From Bordetella parapertussis (lineage in GTDB: Bacteria; Pseudomonadota; Gammaproteobacteria; Burkholderiales; Burkholderiaceae_C), in NCBI GenBank assembly GCA_945870575.1, contig CAMBSK010000038.1, positions 1 through 20,014 of the forward strand: a stretch of 20,014 bases of DNA, in the 5' to 3' direction. The position numbers were made by a program, and so were the translations under genes. Below, one piece after another: positions 13,467 to 20,014 of the stretch. Within the stretch, counting starts at the first letter, position 1, and every line of letters begins with the position of its first letter. The notes beneath the pieces were generated by a model. That model was not told the origin of the DNA and made no database searches. It was given only the letters and a program-made list of their open reading frames with translations.

Positions 13467-14600
13467 GTGAAAAAACAATTGAGCCTATTAGCTTTTGCAA
13501 TTATTGCAACCGCTTGTTCACAGAAACCGGAAGTCATAAAAATCGGCCATGTAGCACCTTTGAGCGGCGCCATTGCCCATTTGGGAAAAGACAATGAGAA
13601 TGGTGCGCGTCTGGCCATCGAAGAATTGAATGCCAAAGGCATTTCCATCGGCGGTAAAAAAGTCCAATTTGAATTGTTGGCTGAAGACGATGCTGCCGAT
13701 CCCAAACAAGGTGCATCTGCCGCGCAAAAACTTATTGATCAAAAAGTTAACGGAGTGGTTGGGCACTTGAATTCGGGCACTTCCATTCCGGCTTCCAAAA
13801 TATATAGCGATGCTGGTGTTCCCCAGATTTCCCCTTCTTCCACCAATCCCAAGTTCACCCGCCAGGGCTATAAAACCACGTTCCGAGTGGTGGCTGATGA
13901 TGTTCAGTTGGGCGGCACTTTGGGTCGTTATGCCATTCAAAAATTGAGTGCAAAAAACATTGCCGTGATTGATGACCGTACAGCCTACGGTCAAGGTGTG
14001 GCGGATGAATTTGAAAAAGCAGCCAAGGCCGCGGGCGGTACCATCGTCGGCCGGGAATTCACCACTGACAAGGCGACTGACTTCACTGCTATTTTGACCA
14101 CCATCAAAGGTAAAAAACCGGACGTGATTTTCTTTGGTGGCATGGATGCGATTGCCGGTCCGATGATTAAGCAAATGAAGGCTTTGGGTTTGAACGCCAA
14201 ATTCATGGGCGGTGATGGCATATGTACCGGTGAACTATTCAAATTGTCGGGCGATACGATTGCTGATGAGCAGGTCTACTGCGCTGAAGCCGGTGGCGTC
14301 GAAGGGCCTCAGGAAATGATTCTTGCTGACTTCAATGCCAAATTCAAAAAGCGTTTCAATGCAGATGTGCAGATTTATGCACCCTATGTTTATGACGCGG
14401 TCAATGTGTTGGTAGACGCCATGGTCAAAGCCAACTCTTCAGACCCCGCCAAATACCTGCCTGTGTTGGCCAAAACATCAGGCTTCAAAGGTGTGACCGG
14501 CGACATTGGCTTTGACGAAAAAGGCGATATCAAAAACGGCGCACTGACTTTGCATAGCTTCAAGGGCGGTAAAAAAATCAATATTGCAGTGGTTCGTTAA
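13467..14600 (+). CDS. Branched-chain amino acid-type ABC transporter substrate-binding protein
   Basis: Periplasmic receptor of the Leu/Ile/Val-binding (Peripla_BP_6) family, 377 residues. The start is GTG, eight bases after a strong AAGGAG. The signal peptide MKKQLSLLAFAIIATAC ends at a Cys with a loose lipobox (ATAC), so it may be a lipoprotein or simply secreted. The ligand motif region reads GHLNSGTSIPASKIYSDAGVPQISPSSTNP, matching LivJ/LivK, where Ser/Thr bind the amino-acid alpha-groups. Other family stretches are DDRTAYGQG, DVIFFGGMDAIAGPMIKQMK and YAPYVYDAV. No permease or ATPase genes (livHMGF) accompany it, so it must use a transporter encoded elsewhere. Its stop TAA overlaps the antisense stop of ppx within TTAA (14597-14600). 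Substrate specificity is not certain. Confidence 0.9.
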   Translation: MKKQLSLLAFAIIATACSQKPEVIKIGHVAPLSGAIAHLGKDNENGARLAIEELNAKGISIGGKKVQFELLAEDDAADPKQGASAAQKLIDQKVNGVVGHLNSGTSIPASKIYSDAGVPQISPSSTNPKFTRQGYKTTFRVVADDVQLGGTLGRYAIQKLSAKNIAVIDDRTAYGQGVADEFEKAAKAAGGTIVGREFTTDKATDFTAILTTIKGKKPDVIFFGGMDAIAGPMIKQMKALGLNAKFMGGDGICTGELFKLSGDTIADEQVYCAEAGGVEGPQEMILADFNAKFKKRFNADVQIYAPYVYDAVNVLVDAMVKANSSDPAKYLPVLAKTSGFKGVTGDIGFDEKGDIKNGALTLHSFKGGKKINIAVVR

Positions 14601-16102
14601 GTCGCTTGAACCAGATGTAATTGCCAGCGGGTTTTTTGCCAGGAAATCACTTCCTGTTGCAATAAATGGTTGGACTGAGGGAACCGTTGTGACCACAACG
14701 GTTCCATTTTTAATTCAAAGCACTGGGGTTCAGTTTTAGATATTCCCAGCTGAAAAATTGCATATTCAGGTTCTCTTCTTGCGTGGCACAAAATCACTGC
14801 CAAGCGCAAGCTGATCAGTTGAAAAATAAACGAATCATCGTCGAAGTCGACATCCAGTTTGCGTAACTTACCTTTATGCCCAAGTACCAGCAGACTCAAC
14901 CTGTGCAGTTCATGCTGAACAAACCCGGGTGTATCTGTGTTGTCGAGAATATAAGCCCCATGTTTGTGCGAATCGCTGTGAGAAATGGCTGCCCCGATTT
15001 CATGCAGTTGTGCTGACCAATCCAGTTTTTTCATCAAGCGCGGCCAATTCAAATCCAGCCCGGATTGGTTTTGTATTTGCTGTAGAAAGTAGCAAGCAAT
15101 ACGACTGACACGGGCTGCTTGTGCAGCATCCGCTTTAAAGGTTTTTCGCAAACCATTGACCGTCAGCGAGCGTATGTCGCGTACATCGTCTTCACGCTCA
15201 ACCAGGTCATACAAGACACCGTGTCGCAATGCCCCTGGTGTGACTTGTAAACGCTCTATTTCAAACAATTCCATCAAGGCGATCAGTACGCTCAAGCCAC
15301 CGCCTATCACTGCTTTGCGATCCTCTTTCATGCCCTCAAGCCGCAATTTATCGACATGCCCGAAGTGAATAAGTTGAGTCTTAAGCCAAAGCAGACTCTC
15401 CATAGTGATGTATTCAGAGGGCCAACCGGCATGTTCCAGTGCCTCTGCAACAGCACTTACCGTACCCGAAGAGCCGTAGGCCGTTTCCCATTCCGACCGG
15501 TTAAAGACCGAGAAGGCTTCGTCCAGTACCGCTTTGGCAGCAACCTCAGCTTTTTGAAAAGCCGCGCTTGTCAACTCGCCATTGGGAAAATATTTCATGC
15601 TCGAAGCTACGCTGCCGACGCGGTAGGACTCCAGCATCAGTGCGTTTTTGTTTTGTCCGATGATGAACTCTGTAGAGCGCCCGCCGATATCGATGACCAA
15701 TCGGCGTTCGGGAGACAAGGGCAGTAATTGCGACACACCCTGGTAAATCAGCCGGGCTTCTTCCCGGCCCGATACCACCTCGATGGGAAAACCAAGAATT
15801 TGATGCGCTTTTTCCAGAAACACATGGCGGTTACGTGCTTCTCTGAGCGTTTGAGTGGCCACTGCGCGGACTTGCGAGGAGTGGAATCCCGCCAGACGTT
15901 CTGCAAAGCGAGATAGACATTCCCATCCTTTCTCCATGGATGAGGCGCTAAGGTTGCGGTCTTCATCCAGCCCGCTGCCTTGCCTGACCGCCTCTTTGAT
16001 GTACTCTGATCGATGCAATATTCCATTGTTAAATCGACAAATTTCCAGGCGAAAACTGTTCGATCCAAGGTCTATGGCAGCCAGCAAGGTTCCGTTTTTC
16101 AT
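14597..16102 (-). CDS. ppx: Exopolyphosphatase (Ppx/GppA family)
   Basis: Releases orthophosphate processively from polyphosphate (or hydrolyses pppGpp in GppA relatives); cytoplasmic. 501 residues, ASKHA fold. Phosphate-1 loop AAIDLGSNSFRLEI (residues 8-21), VRAVATQTLREARN with the conserved Arg, catalytic-side SGREEARLIYQGV, then phosphate-2 loop VIDIGGRSTEFIIG. The third glycine of the classical DIGGGSTE is Arg here. The C-terminal HD-like domain (about 310-501) includes LHEIGAAISHSDSHKHGAYIL. The start is family-typical but has no good SD. It is divergent from pstS across 224 bp, joining polyphosphate breakdown with phosphate import. Ppx rather than GppA is favoured by length and the pst neighbourhood. 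Confidence 0.9.
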   Translation of the reverse strand: MKNGTLLAAIDLGSNSFRLEICRFNNGILHRSEYIKEAVRQGSGLDEDRNLSASSMEKGWECLSRFAERLAGFHSSQVRAVATQTLREARNRHVFLEKAHQILGFPIEVVSGREEARLIYQGVSQLLPLSPERRLVIDIGGRSTEFIIGQNKNALMLESYRVGSVASSMKYFPNGELTSAAFQKAEVAAKAVLDEAFSVFNRSEWETAYGSSGTVSAVAEALEHAGWPSEYITMESLLWLKTQLIHFGHVDKLRLEGMKEDRKAVIGGGLSVLIALMELFEIERLQVTPGALRHGVLYDLVEREDDVRDIRSLTVNGLRKTFKADAAQAARVSRIACYFLQQIQNQSGLDLNWPRLMKKLDWSAQLHEIGAAISHSDSHKHGAYILDNTDTPGFVQHELHRLSLLVLGHKGKLRKLDVDFDDDSFIFQLISLRLAVILCHARREPEYAIFQLGISKTEPQCFELKMEPLWSQRFPQSNHLLQQEVISWQKTRWQLHLVQAT

Positions 16103-16236
16103 AGGGACAGGAGAAATTCAATGTTTTGGAGCAATTTCAGCATGTAAGTAAGTGTTTTAGTAATCTTTTAGGTGGGTGGGCCGGGTTCGAATGGCGTGAT
16201 TATCGCAATATGTTGAAGCCTGGAAACAGAAGATTT

Positions 16237-16276
16237 GCGACATGAAACTGTCATATACCAAGCATATATTAGTCAA
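16237..16276 (+). promoter_or_regulatory. Pho-box-like tandem half-sites upstream of pstS
   Basis: CTGTCAT (16248-16254) is a perfect PhoB half-site. With 4-nt spacers and an 11-bp period it is flanked by weaker matches: GCGACAT (16237-16243), CAAGCAT (16259-16265) and TAGTCAA (16270-16276), each 4 of 7. PhoB boxes are 7-mers repeated every 11 bp, so this is a good candidate for activating pstS, ending 50 bases before its ATG. No clear -10 hexamer was fixed downstream. The rest of 16103-16326 shows no gene. Confidence 0.65.
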
Positions 16277-16326
16277 AAGTCACCAAAAAGGTGGCTTATC
16301 TAGATTTTTTCATCCAAGGAGTAACC

Positions 16327-17349
16327 ATGAAATTTTCAAGCGCAGTCATGACCGCAGTGGCAACCGCCATTGTTTCAACCTCAGTAATCGCTACTGACAT
16401 CACCGGTGCAGGTGCCACATTCCCATTTCCTGTCTACAGCAAATGGTCCGAAGCCTACAAGGATAAATCCGGCGTAGGCGTGAATTACCAGTCCATCGGT
16501 TCATCCGGCGGCATCAAGCAGATCAAGGCCAAGACTGTTGACTTCGGTGCCACCGATGCACCCATGAAAGCCGACGAAGCTGAGAAAGAAGGCCTGGTTC
16601 AGTTCCCGGCTGTCATCGGCGGTGTGGTTGGTATTGTGAACCTTACCGGTGTCAAGCCCGGCGAAATCAAGTTAACTGGCGATTTGCTGGCCAAAATTTT
16701 CATGGGTTCTATCACCACATGGAATGACAAGCAGATCAAGGAAATGAACCCCAGCGTCAAGCTGCCTGATGAATACATCACTGTGATTCACCGTGCCGAT
16801 GGTTCCGGCACTACTTTCACTTTCACAGAATACCTCTCCAAGGTCAGCCCTGAGTGGAAAGACAAGGTTGGAACTGGCGCGGCCGTCAAATGGCCTGCTG
16901 CAACATCTGTGGGCGGCAAAGGTAACGAAGGCGTGGCAGCCAATGTCAGCCGGGTGAAAAACTCTATCGGTTATGTGGAATTCGCTTATGCCAAGAAGAA
17001 TAAGCTGTCACACATCAACTTGAAAAATAAAGACGGTCAGATTGTTGAACCTGATGATCTGACTTTCGCTGCTGCTGCTGCTGGCACCGACTGGTCTAAA
17101 TTTCCTGCCATGGCAGCTTCTTTGACAGATGCCTCAGGTGCCAAGTCTTGGCCTATCACCACTGCCACGTTCATTCTGATGTACAAAAATCCGACCAACA
17201 AGGTGACTTCAGCAGAAGCCTTGAAGTTTTTTGACTTTGCCTTTAAGGATGGCAAAAAAATGGCTTTAGATCTTGACTACGTACCATTGCCTGATGCGAC
17301 AACCGAATTTATTCGCAAGCAGGTATGGACGCAAATAAATAACAAATAA
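16327..17349 (+). CDS. pstS: Phosphate ABC transporter substrate-binding protein
   Basis: Periplasmic high-affinity phosphate receptor. 340 residues from ATG 16327, which has AAGGAG six bases upstream; an in-frame start at 16291 is rejected because it precedes this SD and the signal peptide. Signal peptide MKFSSAVMTAVATAIVSTSVIA, cleaved before TDITGAG. Phosphate-contact motifs: GAGATFPFPVYSKW, GSSGGIKQI, DFGATDAPM and HRADGSGTTFTFTEYLS. The length is close to E. coli PstS (346). First gene of pstSCAB; 82 nt and a hairpin separate it from pstC, as expected when the binding protein is made in excess. Likely PhoB-activated. Confidence 0.96.
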   Translation: MKFSSAVMTAVATAIVSTSVIATDITGAGATFPFPVYSKWSEAYKDKSGVGVNYQSIGSSGGIKQIKAKTVDFGATDAPMKADEAEKEGLVQFPAVIGGVVGIVNLTGVKPGEIKLTGDLLAKIFMGSITTWNDKQIKEMNPSVKLPDEYITVIHRADGSGTTFTFTEYLSKVSPEWKDKVGTGAAVKWPAATSVGGKGNEGVAANVSRVKNSIGYVEFAYAKKNKLSHINLKNKDGQIVEPDDLTFAAAAAGTDWSKFPAMAASLTDASGAKSWPITTATFILMYKNPTNKVTSAEALKFFDFAFKDGKKMALDLDYVPLPDATTEFIRKQVWTQINNK

Positions 17350-17378
17350 TAAAAATCAGTAGTTTTTTATGACTGGAT

Positions 17379-17398
17379 CAGCAACCAAGGGGTTGCTG
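17379..17398 (+). other. pstS-pstC intercistronic hairpin
   Basis: CAGCAACC and GGTTGCTG form a perfect 8-bp stem around AAGG, 30 bases after the pstS stop. No T-tract follows, so it is more likely an mRNA-stabilising or partial-attenuation element that keeps pstS message above pstCAB than a full terminator. Confidence 0.55.
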
Positions 17399-17431
17399 GT
17401 TCAGCATTCATTCACCTCAGGCGATATAAAA

Positions 17432-18409
17432 ATGAACAGTGTAGAGAGCCTTCACCTCAGTCAAATCCGCAAAACACGTTTGCTTCGTTTGCAGGATTTT
17501 GCGTTTGAAAAGCTCACACTTGTTTTTGCAACCACTACGCTGGTTGCCTTGCTCGGAATTATTGGCTCCTTAGGCGTGAGTGCCTGGCCTGCATTACAAA
17601 CTTTCGGCTTACCCTTTTTCTACACCATTGAATGGGACATTATCAATTCTGAATTCGGTGGTTTGATTGCAATTTTCGGAACCATTGCAACTGCGTTGAT
17701 TGCTATTTTGATTGCTTTGCCGTTGGCTTTCGGTATCGCTGTTTTTCTGACTGAAATTTGCCCCAAGAATCTACGTCGTCCTTTGGGCACTGCCATCGAA
17801 TTACTTGCCGCCGTGCCTTCCATTATTTACGGCATGTTCGGATTATTTGTTTTTGCACCTTTGTTTGCAGAATACGGACAACCGTTTCTATCTTCTACGT
17901 TGGGTCAACTGCCATTAATTGGCATCATGTTCAAAGGTGCTTTCAATGGCATCGGTATTTTGGCGGCTGGTCTTATTTTGTCGATGATGATTCTTCCATT
18001 CATAGCTTCTGTGATGCGCGACGTGTTTGAAATCGTGCCTGCTGTGTTGAAGGAATCTGCTTACGGCTTGGGTTGCACCACTTGGGAAGTGGTGACCAGA
18101 GTGGTACTGCCTTATACGAAAGCTGGCGTGGTTGGTGGTGTCATGTTGGGACTTGGACGAGCCCTTGGCGAAACCATGGCTGTCACTTTTGTTATCGGAA
18201 ATGCCCATAAACTGTCCCCGTCTCTTTTTTCTCCAGGCAACTCTATTGCTTCTACCTTGGCTAATGAATTCGGAGAAGCCGAACCGGGCTTGCATTACGC
18301 TTCATTGTTTGCCTTGGGCCTGGCTTTGTTTTTAATCACACTGGTGGTGCTATCTTTGGCAAAGTGGATGTTGCTTAGAGCTGAAGCTAAAAAAGGTCTG
18401 AAAACATGA
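17432..18409 (+). CDS. pstC: Phosphate ABC transporter permease PstC
   Basis: Inner-membrane permease partnered with PstA. 325 residues from ATG 17432 (E. coli 319). An upstream in-frame ATG at 17369 would place the intercistronic hairpin inside the coding region and adds a non-conserved 21-residue leader, so it is rejected, though the SD at 17432 is weak (CAGGCG). Six membrane segments are visible, beginning [50 protein letters not shown] and the EAA loop [21 protein letters not shown], followed by [18 protein letters not shown], are near-identical to family sequence. The stop overlaps the pstA start by 4 nt. Confidence 0.95.
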   Translation: MNSVESLHLSQIRKTRLLRLQDFAFEKLTLVFATTTLVALLGIIGSLGVSAWPALQTFGLPFFYTIEWDIINSEFGGLIAIFGTIATALIAILIALPLAFGIAVFLTEICPKNLRRPLGTAIELLAAVPSIIYGMFGLFVFAPLFAEYGQPFLSSTLGQLPLIGIMFKGAFNGIGILAAGLILSMMILPFIASVMRDVFEIVPAVLKESAYGLGCTTWEVVTRVVLPYTKAGVVGGVMLGLGRALGETMAVTFVIGNAHKLSPSLFSPGNSIASTLANEFGEAEPGLHYASLFALGLALFLITLVVLSLAKWMLLRAEAKKGLKT

Positions 18410-19338
18410 ACTCGCCTTCTATGACTAACAACCACCACAAACAAATGGCCATGTCTGATTCTTCCCAAACCCTGCTTGATCAGCCGACATTCAATACATC
18501 TATTTACGCCCAACGCAAACGGAAAAACCTTATCGGACTCGTATTGTCCACAGTGGCCATGTTTCTAGGGCTTATTTTCCTGTTCTGGATTCTGGGATTG
18601 CTTTTTTATAAAGGTTTGAATGTCTTTAGCCTGGATTTCTTCACACATAAAACCCCCGGACCAGATAGCGAAGGCGGCGGCTTAGCCAATGCCATTCTCG
18701 GAAGTTTAATGTTGGTTATCAGTTGCACAATGATCAGCACGCCTGTCGGCGTGATGGCCGGTATTTACCTGTCTGAATATGGCAAGACCAGCAAATTTGC
18801 CGAGGTGACGCGCTTTTTGAACGACATCATGCTGTCAGCACCCTCAATTGTGATTGGTTTGTTTGTCTATGCCTTGATCGTCGTCAATGCCAGACATTTT
18901 TCCGGTTGGGCCGGAACCGTGGCTTTAAGTTTGATTGCAATTCCAGTGGTAGTCAGAACAACTGAAAATATGCTCAATCTTGTTCCGGTGAGTCTGCGCG
19001 AGGCAGCATTTGCCTTGGGCGCGCCTAAATGGAAAGTTTCTTTGACTGTTGTGCTCAAAGCAGCCAGAAGCGGCGTCATGACCGGCATACTGCTTGCGCT
19101 TGCACGTATCAGCGGCGAAACAGCTCCCTTATTGTTTACCGCATTAAACAATCCATTTTTTACATTCGATATGAATGGCCCTATGGCTAATCTTCCTGTT
19201 GTGATATTCCAGTTTGCCATGAGTCCCTATCAAAACTGGGTTGATTTGGCTTGGGGCGGCGCTTTATTGATCACTCTTGCCGTACTTGGTTTGAACATTC
19301 TTGCCCGGGTTTACTTCAGAGACAAAGTAAGCCAGTAA
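18406..19338 (+). CDS. pstA: Phosphate ABC transporter permease PstA
   Basis: Second permease of the Pst complex. 310 residues. The ATG overlaps the pstC stop (ATGA) and has AAAGG about nine bases upstream. The first 35 residues are polar and poorly conserved (Asn/His/Gln-rich); later in-frame ATGs at codons 6, 14 and 16 are possible starts. Membrane segments start at [21 protein letters not shown]. The core [16 protein letters not shown], the EAA loop [21 protein letters not shown] and [16 protein letters not shown] fit PstA, which lacks the GRALGET form seen in PstC. Confidence 0.95.
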   Translation: MNSPSMTNNHHKQMAMSDSSQTLLDQPTFNTSIYAQRKRKNLIGLVLSTVAMFLGLIFLFWILGLLFYKGLNVFSLDFFTHKTPGPDSEGGGLANAILGSLMLVISCTMISTPVGVMAGIYLSEYGKTSKFAEVTRFLNDIMLSAPSIVIGLFVYALIVVNARHFSGWAGTVALSLIAIPVVVRTTENMLNLVPVSLREAAFALGAPKWKVSLTVVLKAARSGVMTGILLALARISGETAPLLFTALNNPFFTFDMNGPMANLPVVIFQFAMSPYQNWVDLAWGGALLITLAVLGLNILARVYFRDKVSQ

Positions 19339-19361
19339 TTTTTATTTCTACGGACACCCAA

Positions 19362-20014
19362 ATGACCACTACCACTTTGCCTGCTGACAGTACTGTTAAA
19401 AATATTTTGACTACCCGTGATTTGAATTTTTATTACGGTAACTTTCACAGCTTAAAAAATATCAATCTTGAAATTCAGCAAAACACTGTGACAGCGTTTA
19501 TTGGGCCATCAGGATGCGGAAAGTCGACCCTGCTTCGGACTTTCAACCGGATGTATGACTTGTATCCAGGACAGAAAGCAACTGGTGAAATCATGTTCAA
19601 AGGTCAAAATATTCTTGAGCCTAAGCATGATTTAAATTTACTTCGTGCCCGGATTGGTATGGTTTTTCAAAAACCCACCCCTTTTCCTATGTCCATTTAC
19701 GACAACATCGCTTTTGGGGTTCGTCTTTACGAAGATTTGTCCAGAAGTGAAATGGACGACCGAGTTGAGTGGGCACTGCAAAAAGCAGCCATTTGGAATG
19801 AGGTTAAGGACAAGTTGACTCAAAGTGGGTTGTCGCTTTCCGGTGGCCAGCAACAACGACTGTGTATTGCCAGGGGGATAGCGGTCAAGCCATCTATTTT
19901 GCTTTTGGATGAGCCTACTTCTGCGCTTGACCCGATTTCCACAGGCAAGGTCGAAGAGTTGGTGTCAACTCTTAAAAACGAATACACCGTCATTATCGTT
20001 ACCCACAACATGCA
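19362..20014 (+). CDS. pstB: Phosphate ABC transporter ATP-binding protein PstB (3' end outside window)
   Basis: Cytoplasmic ATPase of the Pst importer. 217 codons are present and the end is cut by the window edge (family about 255-270). Walker [10 protein letters not shown] (about residue 49), Q-loop [18 protein letters not shown], signature [16 protein letters not shown], Walker [14 protein letters not shown] and the H-loop VTHNM are all intact. The [13 protein letters not shown] form is characteristic of PstB. It starts 23 nt after pstA with only a weak SD (ACGGAC). phoU or a PhoBR pair would be expected next but lies outside the window. Confidence 0.95.
   Translation, partial: MTTTTLPADSTVKNILTTRDLNFYYGNFHSLKNINLEIQQNTVTAFIGPSGCGKSTLLRTFNRMYDLYPGQKATGEIMFKGQNILEPKHDLNLLRARIGMVFQKPTPFPMSIYDNIAFGVRLYEDLSRSEMDDRVEWALQKAAIWNEVKDKLTQSGLSLSGGQQQRLCIARGIAVKPSILLLDEPTSALDPISTGKVEELVSTLKNEYTVIIVTHNM

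Noticed and set aside
16165..16200. GGGTTCGAATGG, resembling a tRNA T-loop
   Set aside because: The flanking bases do not pair into a 5-bp T-stem and no anticodon arm or acceptor stem is present on either strand.
16291..16326. Upstream in-frame start for pstS
   Set aside because: It precedes the strong AAGGAG at 16317-16322 and would put 12 residues before a normal signal peptide.
17369..17431. Upstream in-frame start for pstC
   Set aside because: It would translate through the intercistronic hairpin and add a leader not found at the PstC N-terminus.

Overview
The window looks like a contiguous piece of a betaproteobacterial chromosome, most likely order Burkholderiales (Comamonadaceae-like). 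This rests on gene content and order: divergent lptF-lptG / pepA-holC, siroheme chelatase and CysB downstream of lptG, Ppx with the DIGGRSTE loop, and CysB and Pst proteins that align well with the proteobacterial families. It is an inference from recognised families, not a database result. No IS element, integrase, CRISPR array, rRNA or complete tRNA was seen. By eye the pst end is more AT-rich than the central minus-strand block.

Layout, left to right. (1) Bases 1-4095, minus strand: a two-partner secretion locus. tpsB (outer-membrane transporter with a long Pro/Ala-rich N-terminal extension) is followed after 2 nt by tpsA, a filamentous-haemagglutinin-type exoprotein. tpsA runs off the left edge and enters a 24-copy tandem array of an 8-residue LTTAQ-type repeat. 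(2) 4261-5375, minus: a DUF1902 (HicB-like) orphan antitoxin-type gene coupled to a TauD/TfdA-family 2-oxoglutarate dioxygenase. (3) 5466-7489, minus: a class-C beta-lactamase-fold serine hydrolase coupled to a ketopantoate-reductase-family oxidoreductase. (4) 7573-11119, minus: lptF-lptG-cbiX with overlapping start/stop codons, then a cysB regulator. This block joins LPS export to the siroheme/sulfur-assimilation theme. (5) 11146-13374, plus: pepA, holC and a small conserved-looking gene overlapping holC. (6) 13467-14600, plus: a lone branched-chain-amino-acid-type binding protein with its own promoter and a perfect 16-bp palindrome. (7) 14597-16102, minus: ppx exopolyphosphatase, whose stop codon overlaps that of the previous gene. 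(8) 16237-20014, plus: a Pho-box-like array followed by pstS-pstC-pstA-pstB, with pstB cut by the right edge.

How the parts work together. ppx and pstSCAB, divergently placed, form a phosphate/polyphosphate module that the Pho-box-like repeats suggest is under PhoB control. cysB, cbiX (siroheme for sulfite reductase) and possibly the TauD-family gene have a sulfur-assimilation flavour, although the dioxygenase substrate cannot be read from sequence. LptF/LptG form the inner-membrane LPS extractor. The most unusual content is the TPS locus: the 8-residue repeat array with a 192-bp higher-order period in tpsA, and the duplicated DW[IV]xFP motif in the tpsB extension.
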